DNA of 29,590 bases from CAYSZB01 sp964435475 (GCA_964435475.1 CAYSZB010000027.1:1-29590), one strand, 5' to 3'; counted from the stretch's first letter, positions 8,392 to 17,812 are shown. Notes: generated by a model not told the origin, from the letters alone. A program made the numbers and translations.

Positions 8392-9004
8392 AAGCAAGAT
8401 CACGATAGGCAAGCTGCTGCGCGCGGATAACGCTCAGTTCGTGGCGGGCTGCCGCGTTTCCGAGCTGGAAGCGCCCGCCTTTGGCGCACTGGTGCGCGTG
8501 GAACTGAACGAGAAGATCGATGTTTACGGCCTGATCGCCAACATCAGCATCGCCGATGACGGCCTGGTGCGGCAGCTGGTCTCGGGGGTCAGCCTGCCGG
8601 CGGAATATGGCGCCGACAACCGCTACAACCGCAATTTACCGGTGGAGATCAGCGTGCTGACCGTCGGTTACCGTGAGGAACTGGCGATCTACCACCTGCT
8701 GCCACCGCGCCCGCCGCTTTCGCTGGATACGATCTACCTGTGTTCGCCGGCGGAACTGGTGCGCTTCACCTCCAGCGGGCGCTTTGGCTACTTCCGGCAC
8801 ATCCTGCGGGCGTTCACCCTGCCGGTCGGTGAGCTTTTGGCGGCGCACCTCAAGCAGGCGCAGGCCGCACACGTGGCAGGCGGCAACGCGCAGTGGTTCG
8901 GGGAGGCGGCGCGTGAACTGATCACCCTGCTGCGTGATGACCACACCACGCTGACCAACGTCCTGGGGGCGCTGGCCAACATTGACCCGGACTGGGCGGC
9001 ATAG
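8384..9004 (+). CDS. Stand-alone HAS-barrel-like protein of the HerA operon
   Basis: This 206-residue protein is not a named family member I can identify with certainty. Residues about 17-60 (CRVSELEAPAFGALVRVE, then YGLIANI) resemble the HAS-barrel that opens HerA proteins. The HerA encoded next has the equivalent pattern GAFVVMESGNLRFYGLV. The remainder is predicted to be mixed alpha/beta with no Walker motifs, so it is not an ATPase. The start overlaps nurA's stop by 8 bp, with GGGAGGG 9 nt upstream, and herA begins 11 bp after its stop. A plausible role is as an accessory subunit that contacts NurA or caps HerA, as the HAS barrel of HerA does. That role is inferred from sequence resemblance and position only. 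Confidence 0.65.
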   Translation: MNESKITIGKLLRADNAQFVAGCRVSELEAPAFGALVRVELNEKIDVYGLIANISIADDGLVRQLVSGVSLPAEYGADNRYNRNLPVEISVLTVGYREELAIYHLLPPRPPLSLDTIYLCSPAELVRFTSSGRFGYFRHILRAFTLPVGELLAAHLKQAQAAHVAGGNAQWFGEAARELITLLRDDHTTLTNVLGALANIDPDWAA

Positions 9005-9015
9005 GGAGGGAGAAA

Positions 9016-10907
9016 ATGAGCGATATGATGCAAAATTACACGGACGATCACGATCAACACAGCATCGGCTACGTGGTGGGCGGCGGGCTGCAGGAGAACC
9101 TGAGCGTGCGCCTGACCATCCCCGCCCAGCAGGTGCAGGAAGGGGCTTTCGTGGTGATGGAGAGCGGCAACCTGCGCTTTTACGGGCTGGTGACCGACAT
9201 GCTGCTGGGCGCCACCGACCCGCGCTTTGCCGATGAGCAGAGCGAAAACCGCCTGCCGCCCATGCTGGCGAGCCTGCTGCACGGGCAGACGCTTTTCACC
9301 AACCTTTCGGTGCTTTCCACATTGATGCTGGACATGGGTCCCGAGCCCGGTTCCGCAGGCTATGATGAATGGCGCAAGGCACACCCTGAAGATGCACGCC
9401 CCATCCCTGTGAAGACCATCCCCCAGCACCACACCGAGGTCAAACTGGCATCGGCGGGGGACATTGCCGAAATATTCGGCGAGGAAAATGGCAAGGAACT
9501 GTTCCGCATCGGCACGACCCGCGAACAGGGGCACCCGGTGGCGCTCGACCTGGACAAGTTCGTGCAGCGCTCGTCGGGCATTTTTGGCGCCACCGGCACA
9601 GGCAAGAGCTTTTTGACGCGTGTCATCCTGGCGGGGCTGATCCATGCCGACCATGCATCGACGCTGATCTTTGACATGCACAACGAATACGGCCCGGACG
9701 ATATCTCGTCCGACACCGGATTGGCAGTGCCCGGGCTGAAGGCCAAGTTTCCCGGCAAGGTCAGGCTGGTGGGGCTGGGTGCAGGCACCAGTTTTCGCGA
9801 TGTAAACCCCGACTACACCCTGGAGATTTCTGAAGGGGACATCCGCAGCGAGGATATCCTGATGCTGACCGGCGAGATGGCCCTGCGCGACACCACCGCC
9901 ACAACCCTGGCAGGGCTGGAGCGTGACTTTGGCGAGCGGCGCTGGTTCACGGAATTCAAAGCCATGCGCAGCGGGGCAATGGTGGAAGACCCCGAGACGG
10001 GCAAGAAGGTGCCGGCGGCGGACAGTGTGGCAGCCTGGGCCAACCAGGCGGGCATCAACGTGGCGGCGGCGGAGGGGCTGCACAGCAAGCTGGGGCGGCT
10101 GTTCGACAAGCCCTATATCGTGGAAAACCCGGCCAAAGACACGCTGAGCGAGATCATCCTCAACCTGGACGCCGGCAAGCACGTCATCCTGTCGTTCGGC
10201 AAGTACANNNNNNNNNNNNNNNNNNNNNNNNNNNNNNNNNNNNNNNNNNNNNNNNNNNNNNNNNNNNNNNNNNNNNNNNNNNNNNNNNNNNNNNNNNNNN
10301 NNNNNNNATCATCCTCAACCTGGACGCCGGCAAGCACGTCATCCTGTCGTTCGGCAAGTACAACAGCGACCTGGACTACCTTTTGGTGACCAACCTGATC
10401 ACGCGGCGCATCCGCGAAGCCTGGGAGAAAAAGACCAACGAGTTCCGCAGTGAGAAAAAGAAGGAACCGCGCCCGCTGGTGGTGGTGGTGGAGGAGGCGC
10501 ACAAACTGCTCAACCGCGAGATGGCGTCGCAGACCACCTTCAGCACCATCGCCCGTGAAATGCGCAAGTATTACGTGACCCTGCTGATCATCGACCAGCG
10601 CCCATCGCAGATCTATGATGAGGTGATGTCACAGCTGGGCACACGCATCTCGGGCTGGCTGGGCGACGAGGACGACATCAGCGCGGTGCTCTCCGGGCTG
10701 GCAGGCAGGCAGGCGCTGAGGGGCATGCTGGCGCATTTGCAGCCCAAGGAAGAGGTGCTGATGCTGGGCTGGGGTGTGGCGATGCCCATCCCGATCCGTT
10801 CAAGGCGCTATGATGCCGAGTTCTGGAAGGAAGTGCTGAAGGATAAGGCCGAATTGAAGGATTATAACGAAGACCAGAATAACGCCGAAATGGGGTTTGA
10901 GGAATGA
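9016..10907 (+). CDS. herA: HerA-type DNA translocase ATPase (interrupted by a false gap)
   Basis: HerA is a hexameric FtsK-like ATPase that pumps DNA into the NurA nuclease. GGAGGGAG just before 9016 supports the start. Residues about 17-65 form a HAS barrel, and the RecA-like core carries Walker A GATGTGKS (residues 191-198) and Walker B VVVVEEAH. The frame breaks only at 100 N (10208-10307), where the 55 bp before the gap (10153-10207) recur exactly after it (10308-10362). Removing one copy plus the N run (155 bp) leaves 1737 bp, exactly 579 codons. The result is one continuous 578-residue protein with the Walker B glutamates at 441-442. The apparent frameshift is therefore an assembly artefact. 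The gene overlaps sbcC by the four bases ATGA. Confidence 0.88.
10208..10307. other. Scaffold gap 1 (100 N) between duplicated 55-bp contig ends
   Basis: Exactly 100 N lie between two identical 55-bp copies (10153-10207 and 10308-10362). The copies look like two contigs that overlapped by an assembly word length of 55 and were joined without merging. Real missing sequence is unlikely here because herA becomes continuous when the overlap is collapsed. Confidence 0.85.
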
Positions 10908-13477
10908 TCCCGATCACGCTCAGCCTGGCAGGCTTTTTATCCTACCGCCAGCCGCAGACGCTGGACTTCACACAGTTCGAGCTGGCTTGCATCTCCGGCT
11001 CGAACGGTGCCGGCAAGTCTTCGCTGCTGGACGCGATCACCTGGGTGCTGTTCGGGCAAGCCAGAAAGCGCGATGACTCGCTGATCAACGCCGCCTGTGA
11101 AAAAGCCGAAGTGACACTCGATTTTGCGTATGAGGACCAGGTCTACCGCGTGCACCGCAGCATCACCAGGGGCAAAGGCAGCCAGGTGGACTTCTTTATC
11201 GAAAAGGGGCTCAAAGCCGATGGCTCGAGTGAGTGGAAGGCATTGAGCGAACGCACCCTCAGGGAAACCGAAGCGCTCATCCAGCGCACTTTGAGGCTGG
11301 ACTATGAAACTTTCACCAATGCCTCGTTCTTTTTGCAGGGCAAGGCGGACATGTTCGCCCAGCAGAAAGCCTCGGACCGCAAGCGCATTTTGGCGAGCAT
11401 TTTGGGGCTGGATGTGTGGGAGGAGTACCGCAAGCGAGCCAACCTGGAACGCGGCAAACAGGAAACAGAACTGGGCTTGATCGATGACCGCCTGAAAACG
11501 ATCTTGGCCGAGTTGGGTGAGGAGGATGCCCGGCGGCAGAGGCTGGCCGAGGTGGAGAGGGAGCTGAAGGTGCTGACCACCAACCGCGACCAGCAGTCCA
11601 AACTGGTTGATGAAGCCAAAAAGCTGCAGGCATCTTTGAAGGGCAGGCGGGACATGCTGGCGACGCTGCGGGAGCAGCTGGGTAGCTCTGTGCAAAAGCG
11701 CGACCACGACCTGGCGCTGTTGGGGTCACGGCAGGAGGAGATGGCAGGCTACCAGTCCCTGCTGGATCGGGCGGGGGAGATCGAACAGGCCCATGGCGAG
11801 TGGCAGGCGCTGCGCAAGGAGCTGGAAGCGCTGGACGGGGTGGCAACAAAGTTCAGGGCTTACCAGGACCGCCAGCAGGAGCCACTGCGCCAGATCGCAG
11901 CGGAACGGGCACGCCTGGAGCAGGAGGTCAGCGGGCTGGAAAGCAACCTGGCAACCTTGCAAGCCAACGAAAGCCTGCTGCCCGCTTTGGAAAGCCAGCT
12001 GGAGGCAAGCGAAGCGAAGGTGGATGCGTGCCATCAACAATTGGCAGAAAAAAGCACCCTGGAGGACGAGATCGCCAGGTTGAACCAGGAACGGGCGGAT
12101 GCCCGGGCGGAGAACCCAAGGCTGAAAGGTGAGATGGAGGAACTGCGGGCGCGCCTTGATGCGTTGGAAAAGGCAACCGAACCCGCCTGCCCGGTCTGCA
12201 AGCAGCCGCTTTCGGAAAAAGACCGCCAGGCGATGATCAAGGAACTGTATGATGAGGGCAACGACCGCAAAGCAAAATACCGGGCAAACGAAGCCCTGTT
12301 GAAGGACTTCGACCAAAGAATGACACAAAAGGAAGCTGCCCTGAACGCCCTGCGCCAGGTGGACGATGCCCTGCGCAATGCCACACGCCAGGCGGACCAG
12401 GTGAAAGACCGCATCGGGCAGGTCAAGGCGCAAAGAGAGCAATGGGATGCCAGCGAAGCGCTGCACCTGGCAGAGGTGAAAAGGTTACTGGCGGGTGAAC
12501 AGTTTTTACCCCAGGCGAGGCAAAAACTGGCGGCGATCGAAGCAGAAATGCGCGACCTGGGCTATGATGCCGCTGCGCATGCCGGTTTGAAGCAAAAAGA
12601 ATTGACCGCCAGGCAGGTGGAGGGTGAGTTTGCCGACCTGGGCAATGCCAGGGCTGCCATGGCACCGCTTGGCAGGCAGGTCAGCGACCTGGAAAAGCAG
12701 CTTGGGCAGCATGAAAAAGATGTCAAGAGGCTGCAGGAGGCGCATGACACAGCCGCGGCGCAACTGGCAAGCGAAATGGCCGGGCTGCCTGATTTGAGGG
12801 AGGCGGAAGATGCCCTTTTTAATGCCCAGGAAGCGCTGAATGAACACAACCGCCTGTTGGGCTCCGCAAGGCAAAGCGTCGCCGTTTTGGCCACCCTCAA
12901 AGAACGCAAAAAGGCATATGACGAGGAGCGCGAAGCGGTCTCGCGCCTGGTTGAGCAATACAAGATGCTGGAGCGGGCCTTTGGCAAGGACGGCGTGCCG
13001 GCGCTGCTGATCGAGCAGGCGCTGCCGGAGATCGAAGAGAACGCCAACATCACCTTGGGACGCTTGAGCGACAACAGCATGAGCGTGCGCTTTGACACCC
13101 AGCGGGCATTCAAAGATGAAAAACGCGAGGATAAAAAGGAGACCCTGGACATCCGCATCAGCGATGGCTCGGGCACGCGTGATTACGAGATGTTCTCGGG
13201 GGGCGAGGCCTTCCGGGTCAACTTTGCCATCCGCCTGGCCCTGTCACGCATCCTGGCGCAGCGGGCGGGGGCCAGGCTGCAGACGCTGGTGATCGACGAG
13301 GGCTTTGGCAACCAGGATGCGCAGGGCAAACAGAGGCTGATCGAGGTGATCAACCTGGTGAAGGGCGATTTTGCCAAGGTGCTGGTGATCACCCACCTGG
13401 AGGACCTGAAGGATCACTTCCCCAACCGCATCGAGGTGGAAAAGACGGAGAAGGGGTCGGTGGTGAGGGTGAGTTAA
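10904..13477 (+). CDS. sbcC: SbcC/Rad50-type SMC-like ATPase
   Basis: The 857-residue product is a Rad50/SbcC ATPase that bridges and senses DNA ends. Walker A is GSNGAGKS (residues 32-39). A long coiled coil follows from about residue 170, interrupted by the zinc hook CPVC (C429 and C432), which dimerises the coiled-coil apices through a zinc ion. The second coil leads to the ABC signature FSGGE (764-768) and Walker B LVIDEGFG (Asp798, Glu799). Length is normal for the family. It overlaps herA by ATGA and is the last gene of the operon, followed by a terminator-like hairpin. Its usual partner nuclease Mre11/SbcD is not encoded in the operon or elsewhere in the window. It may therefore work with NurA here or with an SbcD encoded at another locus. 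Confidence 0.92.
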   Translation: MIPITLSLAGFLSYRQPQTLDFTQFELACISGSNGAGKSSLLDAITWVLFGQARKRDDSLINAACEKAEVTLDFAYEDQVYRVHRSITRGKGSQVDFFIEKGLKADGSSEWKALSERTLRETEALIQRTLRLDYETFTNASFFLQGKADMFAQQKASDRKRILASILGLDVWEEYRKRANLERGKQETELGLIDDRLKTILAELGEEDARRQRLAEVERELKVLTTNRDQQSKLVDEAKKLQASLKGRRDMLATLREQLGSSVQKRDHDLALLGSRQEEMAGYQSLLDRAGEIEQAHGEWQALRKELEALDGVATKFRAYQDRQQEPLRQIAAERARLEQEVSGLESNLATLQANESLLPALESQLEASEAKVDACHQQLAEKSTLEDEIARLNQERADARAENPRLKGEMEELRARLDALEKATEPACPVCKQPLSEKDRQAMIKELYDEGNDRKAKYRANEALLKDFDQRMTQKEAALNALRQVDDALRNATRQADQVKDRIGQVKAQREQWDASEALHLAEVKRLLAGEQFLPQARQKLAAIEAEMRDLGYDAAAHAGLKQKELTARQVEGEFADLGNARAAMAPLGRQVSDLEKQLGQHEKDVKRLQEAHDTAAAQLASEMAGLPDLREAEDALFNAQEALNEHNRLLGSARQSVAVLATLKERKKAYDEEREAVSRLVEQYKMLERAFGKDGVPALLIEQALPEIEENANITLGRLSDNSMSVRFDTQRAFKDEKREDKKETLDIRISDGSGTRDYEMFSGGEAFRVNFAIRLALSRILAQRAGARLQTLVIDEGFGNQDAQGKQRLIEVINLVKGDFAKVLVITHLEDLKDHFPNRIEVEKTEKGSVVRVS

Positions 13478-13482
13478 AATAT

Positions 13483-13511
13483 AAGCAGGCTGGATTTTTC
13501 CCAACCTGCTT
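13483..13511. terminator. Terminator-like hairpin after sbcC
   Basis: AAGCAGGCTGG (13483-13493) pairs with CCAACCTGCTT (13501-13511) with one mismatch, around a 7-nt T-rich loop. T-rich sequence follows. It lies between convergent sbcC and the C1 peptidase gene and could serve both. Confidence 0.6.
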
Positions 13512-13531
13512 TCTTATTCCCTTATGCTTTT

Positions 13532-15274
13532 TTATTCCTTTGGCCGGGTGGCATCCAGGCTCGATTGGTCAATTAATTCTGGCGCAGAAACCGACCTTGT
13601 TACTTCAAAGGACACATCATCCAGAAACACGCTGCTAAAGCCACTAACATCTGTTCTAACATCAAAAACGAGTACGATACTGCTGCCAGCATAGGCAGAC
13701 AGATCAATCGAATGTTCAATCCAACCCCCCGTATTATTGGTCGTGCAAAGATCCTGTGTCATGATGACCGTTGAATTGACTGCCAGCCTGAAATAATCAT
13801 ACCCGCAATCATCCTCCGAATCGATCAAGTACCAATAATGCAACTGGCTCATGCCAGGCGGGACCAACACGGTCTGGTAAACCTGCGCTATCTCATTATT
13901 ATCCCCACCCAACCAGGCAGCCCATGAACCGCCATGAGGCAGTAAAGGCAGATCTTCACTTTCGAGGATGATTGCCCACCCAAGTTCCGAATACTCGCTC
14001 CAGGCAACGTGACCTTGCTCAAAATCGCCATTCAGGATGGGGTCGGGAGGTGTTGTGCCAGCCGGTTTCATGATCATCGGCAGGAAGGTTTTGTGCATGG
14101 TTGGCAGGCTGGTCTCGACCCAGGCGATGCCGCTGGTTTCGACGTTGCATTCGTTGTAGCCGATCTTGAAGTAGCCGCTATCCTCCCAGGTGCTGCCCCA
14201 GCTGTTCTTGACGATCCAGTAGCCGCCTGCGTCGTTGTAACCAACCGCCACCACGGCATGGTTGGCTCCATCTATTCCGCCGGAACCGGTGTCATTGGTG
14301 CAGCGGTAAATGCGGCTGCCATCAAAATCGCCACCAAAAGTTGTGCCATGACCAAAGGCAATGGTGATCGGGCCGTAATTGCTGATCAGGTTCTTCATAT
14401 CTGTGCCGGTATAGGTAAGGTCGGTGTGATTGTTGGGAACATAGGTTCGGCGGGTTGCCCAGTCTGCACAGCGGGCACTACACAGGCTGTCAGCACTCAG
14501 GTAGGGATAACAAGGCTCATCAACAACACCATCTGTTCTGATGAAACCCAGGGCAATATATTCAAGTCCACCGTCACAATCGTAAGCCGGGTAGCAGGTC
14601 GACACCAGGTACTGTTCCGAGAGGTCCAGGTCCAGGTTGGGGTTGCTGGCAATGATGTTATGGCTGGCTTCAGCCACACCGACCGCAGAAAACGCCCAGC
14701 AGGCCCCACAGGAAGCCTGGTTCTTGACGGGGGTGACCCAGTTATAGTCCAGGTAATCACGCCAATCAAAGCTCGCCGGGGGCACGCCATGATCCCCCCG
14801 GGGTGTCACGGTTTCATCTTCAAAGCCCAATGCAGCCAGGTCCACTTTATTGGGTGCTTCCAGGGCTGTCAAACCGGAAAGCAATGCCGTGCTGCCCACC
14901 TCGCGTCCCTCTTTGTCCACACAGGCGGAGTACTCAAAGGCATAGGGGTCCTTGCCATCCGAACGGGCTTCAAGCCTGTAGCCGTTCTGCTCACACCAGG
15001 AGTAAGCCTGGCCGCACTTGCCGGCATAGAAATCCCACTGGTCGCAGGTCTCGCCACCCGGCATCAGGCAGACGCCGTTCTGCCCGCCATCGGCTGTGGT
15101 GATGACAGAATAGTCATAGCCCATGATCGTCTGGCAGTAGTCCGCCGCCGGGTTACCCAGCGATGTGCAGCCTTCGGTTATGGTGGGCGGGGCGGCATCG
15201 GGAAGTGCGGTGGGAATAAAGAACAGGACCAGGCTTAAGATGAGCCATCCAAAGATGCGCAAAATAATTTTCAT
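13532..15274 (-). CDS. Secreted papain-like (C1) cysteine peptidase with internal FLPMIMK motif
   Basis: This is a 580-residue exported peptidase. The ATG at 15272-15274 (MKIILRIF) has GGAGG with 5-nt spacing; the longer frame reads through that ribosome site. A signal peptide (to about ALPDA) is followed by a Cys-rich DUF333-like module (NPAADYC..GGQNGVCLMPGGETCDQW). The C1 domain carries catalytic Cys192 in SCGACWAF, His339 in NHAVVAVGY and Asn357 in KNSWG, so the triad is complete. After the catalytic domain come TFLPMIMK, a short Pro/Thr linker, and a carbohydrate-binding-like beta-sandwich starting NGDFEQGHVAWSEYS and ending FLDDVSFEV. Here the shared tail motif is internal, unlike in its neighbours. 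The gene is divergent from the S8 peptidase gene, 144 bp away. Likely role: extracellular protein degradation. Confidence 0.88.
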   Translation of the reverse strand: MKIILRIFGWLILSLVLFFIPTALPDAAPPTITEGCTSLGNPAADYCQTIMGYDYSVITTADGGQNGVCLMPGGETCDQWDFYAGKCGQAYSWCEQNGYRLEARSDGKDPYAFEYSACVDKEGREVGSTALLSGLTALEAPNKVDLAALGFEDETVTPRGDHGVPPASFDWRDYLDYNWVTPVKNQASCGACWAFSAVGVAEASHNIIASNPNLDLDLSEQYLVSTCYPAYDCDGGLEYIALGFIRTDGVVDEPCYPYLSADSLCSARCADWATRRTYVPNNHTDLTYTGTDMKNLISNYGPITIAFGHGTTFGGDFDGSRIYRCTNDTGSGGIDGANHAVVAVGYNDAGGYWIVKNSWGSTWEDSGYFKIGYNECNVETSGIAWVETSLPTMHKTFLPMIMKPAGTTPPDPILNGDFEQGHVAWSEYSELGWAIILESEDLPLLPHGGSWAAWLGGDNNEIAQVYQTVLVPPGMSQLHYWYLIDSEDDCGYDYFRLAVNSTVIMTQDLCTTNNTGGWIEHSIDLSAYAGSSIVLVFDVRTDVSGFSSVFLDDVSFEVTRSVSAPELIDQSSLDATRPKE

Positions 15275-15384
15275 GGTGTCCTCCATCAAGGAACTGGAAC
15301 AGGCCGGGTATAAGTTAGATTAATATAACATGAATCATGCTCAAGATGTACTAACTTAGAGAATTCATCTTTACCTCTTTGCTT

Positions 15385-15390
15385 TATAAT
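15385..15390 (+). promoter_or_regulatory. Candidate -10 box of the S8 peptidase gene
   Basis: TATAAT lies 28 bp before the ATG at 15419, predicting a leader of only about 20 nt. No Shine-Dalgarno sequence precedes this ATG, unlike most genes in the window, so initiation may be atypical. No clear -35 box is present. Confidence 0.3.
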
Positions 15391-15418
15391 TGACTTCTAC
15401 TGGTAAACCCAACCGCTT

Positions 15419-17524
15419 ATGACCCGAAAACGCCTGCTCATCCCCATTATCTGCATCACCACCCTGTTTTTGGGTTTCAACGCCGCCCTGCCGCCTGTTT
15501 CTGCATTGACCTCCCGGCAAGCTGATGATGCATACATCCTTGACCTGGGCGGTGAGCGCTTTGACCCGCTGGTGGAAGCGCCAGCTTTTGCCATTTCAAG
15601 CACCCAGCAGGCCAATCCCGCTGGCAAAGACCTGCGCCTGGTGCAGTTCAGGGGTCCGATCGAGGACGCATGGTTAAGAGAGCTTGAAAACAGCGGCCTG
15701 CAGATCGTGCAATACATCCACCCCTACACCTACATTGTGTGGGGCACTTTGGATAACCTGGCAGCGGCATCACGGGCGGGCGAGGTGAGGTGGGCGGGGG
15801 ATTTTATCCCGCAGTACCGCCTGCTGCCCGTCAACCGCAACCGCACAGAAGCAAATTTGGCGGTCAATGTGCTGTTTTACCGCGGGGCGGATGTGGACGC
15901 GCTGATCACGAGCATCCAGGCGCTGGGGGCAAGGTTCGTTTCGAGCGCTGAGATGGATCGCACACTGGCGATCGCCCAGTTTGAAGCAACCGGCAGCCTG
16001 CTGGACGAGATCGCCGCTCTGCCCGGGGTGTACAGTGTGCAGCCCGTGCCGACCGATGGCGGTGAGCGCGGTGAGATGAGCAGCCAGGTCAACGCCGGCA
16101 ACTATGACGGCACCAACCTGGCTCAAACAGGCTACCTGGGCTGGCTGGAAAACATCGGGGTGAACGGCAAGGGTGTGGTCATCGCCAACGTCGACAGCGG
16201 GGTCGACCATGACCACCCCGACCTGGTCAACAACATGCTGCCCTGCGTGGGCAGTTCATGCAGCCTCACCCAGAGCAATCACGGCACGCACACCGCCGGC
16301 ATCATGGCGGGCGACGGGTCATCCGGCGTGCTGGACGTGCGCGGTTTTCTGCGCGGGTTGGGGGTGGCACCCGCGGCGAACCTGGTCGAACAGCTTTACA
16401 ACCCGACCTATACCCAGGTCAATGGCATGCTGACCCTTATCCAAGAGTCCTACGCCAACGGGGCGGACCTTTCCGGCAACAGCTGGGGTCCCAGCGGCAC
16501 GCCCAAGGGTTACGACGCGGATACGCGCCAGGTGGACGTGGGCGTGCGCGATGCCGACCCGCTGACACCCGGGGACCAGCCTCTTTCATATGTGGTGTCG
16601 ATCATGAACGGCTATGGCGGCATATCCAGCCAGGGTACGCCGGATGAAGCCAAGAACAGCTTCACCATCGGCTCAACCCAGATGCAGAACTCAACCGGCA
16701 CGCAGAACCTGGCGATCAACAACCTCTCGTCCAACACCGCCCACGGGCCGGCATTGGACGGGCGCCTGATACCGCACCTGGTGGCTCCGGGCTGTTACGT
16801 GGATTCAACCATTATCGACAGTTACCAGATGATGTGCGGCACCAGCATGGCATCGCCCCAGGTCAGCGGCTCGGTGGCGCTGTTCATTGAATATTACCGC
16901 CGGCAGTTCGGGGTGGACCCCAGCCCGGCGCTGATCAAGGCCGCCTTTTTGCCGGTGGCGCACGACCTGGCGGGCAACCTGGACGCCGACGGAGTGGTAC
17001 TGGGCCACCGTTTTGATGCCAGACAGGGTTGGGGGCGGCTGGACCTTTCGGCGGTGCTCAAGCCGCAGGGCGAGGTGCTCTATTTTGATGCCCCGCAGGT
17101 CTTTGACGCCACGGGCGAAAGCTGGTCTTACAGCCTGAACCTGCTGGATATCGGGCAGCCTGTGCGGGTCATGCTGGCCTGGACGGATGCGCCCGGGCAT
17201 GGCCTGGGGGGAAGCACGCCGGCCTGGAACAATGACCTCGACCTGGCAGTGACCGCGGGCGGGGTGACTTATTTGGGTAACAATTTTGACCCCCTGAGCG
17301 GCTGGTCTGTCACTGGCGGAACTGCGGATTTCAGGAACAACACCGAAGGCGTGATCCTGCCGACCGTACCAGGCGGCTTTGTGACCATCACCGTCAGCGC
17401 CGCCAACATCACCTCGGATGGCCTGCCCAACAGCGGTGACCTGACCGACCAGGACTTTTCATTGGTTGTTTATACCGGGCAATACCGTTACATCTTCCCG
17501 CTGGTATTTTCCAGTCAGCCTTAA
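15419..17524 (+). CDS. Secreted subtilisin-like (S8) serine peptidase
   Basis: This is a 701-residue exported protease. The start (MTRKRLLIPII) gives a good signal peptide ending near PVSALT but has no evident ribosome site. An N-terminal pro-region of about 200 residues precedes the catalytic domain. The triad is complete: Asp259 in ANVDSGVDHDHPDL, His288 in NHGTHTAG and Ser476 in CGTSMASPQ. A C-terminal beta-sandwich (about 550-690; AWTDAPG, then NNDLDLAV) resembles the one found in KP-43-type subtilases. The protein ends YRYIFPLVFSSQP, a diverged form of the shared tail with F for the first L and no terminal Arg. It is divergent from the C1 peptidase gene; both probably act on extracellular protein. 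The next gene starts 20 bp downstream and may be co-transcribed. Confidence 0.88.
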   Translation: MTRKRLLIPIICITTLFLGFNAALPPVSALTSRQADDAYILDLGGERFDPLVEAPAFAISSTQQANPAGKDLRLVQFRGPIEDAWLRELENSGLQIVQYIHPYTYIVWGTLDNLAAASRAGEVRWAGDFIPQYRLLPVNRNRTEANLAVNVLFYRGADVDALITSIQALGARFVSSAEMDRTLAIAQFEATGSLLDEIAALPGVYSVQPVPTDGGERGEMSSQVNAGNYDGTNLAQTGYLGWLENIGVNGKGVVIANVDSGVDHDHPDLVNNMLPCVGSSCSLTQSNHGTHTAGIMAGDGSSGVLDVRGFLRGLGVAPAANLVEQLYNPTYTQVNGMLTLIQESYANGADLSGNSWGPSGTPKGYDADTRQVDVGVRDADPLTPGDQPLSYVVSIMNGYGGISSQGTPDEAKNSFTIGSTQMQNSTGTQNLAINNLSSNTAHGPALDGRLIPHLVAPGCYVDSTIIDSYQMMCGTSMASPQVSGSVALFIEYYRRQFGVDPSPALIKAAFLPVAHDLAGNLDADGVVLGHRFDARQGWGRLDLSAVLKPQGEVLYFDAPQVFDATGESWSYSLNLLDIGQPVRVMLAWTDAPGHGLGGSTPAWNNDLDLAVTAGGVTYLGNNFDPLSGWSVTGGTADFRNNTEGVILPTVPGGFVTITVSAANITSDGLPNSGDLTDQDFSLVVYTGQYRYIFPLVFSSQP

Positions 17525-17544
17525 TTTCAACCAGGAGCGCTTCG

Positions 17545-17784
17545 ATGCCATACAAACACCCCATGACCGGGCTTGAAACCAACACCATCCCCGAGCAGAT
17601 CCGCGCCTTTGGCGGCTGTGGCAATATCATCAAAGTGGGCGGCAGTTTATTGATCGCCGGGATGATCATTTTTGCACTGATCATGAACGTCAGCGATTTT
17701 TCGGGAGCAAAGGACTGGTGTTTGGGGGCGTTTGGCTTGCTGATGGCGATCTGGTTTCTCACCGTGGCGTTCAAGAGACGCTAG
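17545..17784 (+). CDS. Small two-helix membrane protein
   Basis: The 79-residue product has no recognised family. CCAGGAG lies just upstream of the ATG. After a polar N-terminus of about 30 residues there are two hydrophobic segments, roughly residues 31-49 (VGGSLLIAGMIIFALIMNV) and 57-75, ending in KRR. It lies 20 bp after the S8 peptidase gene on the same strand, and its stop faces the convergent gene below. Function unknown. Confidence 0.6.
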   Translation: MPYKHPMTGLETNTIPEQIRAFGGCGNIIKVGGSLLIAGMIIFALIMNVSDFSGAKDWCLGAFGLLMAIWFLTVAFKRR

Positions 17785-17812
17785 GGCAATTCAGTTCTAC
17801 ACCAGTGACCCC

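Noticed and set aside
8788..10182. 464-codon open frame on the minus strand inside the nurA operon
   Set aside because: It lies opposite two well-supported genes in GC-rich sequence, has no family motifs, and reflects codon bias of the real strand.
10208..10389. True frameshift or pseudogene in herA
   Set aside because: The 55-bp duplication around the N run and the exact restoration of frame on collapsing it point to an assembly artefact.
14009..15238. 409-codon plus-strand open frame across the C1 peptidase gene
   Set aside because: The minus strand encodes a complete papain-like peptidase with signal peptide and catalytic triad. The plus frame shows no recognisable domain.
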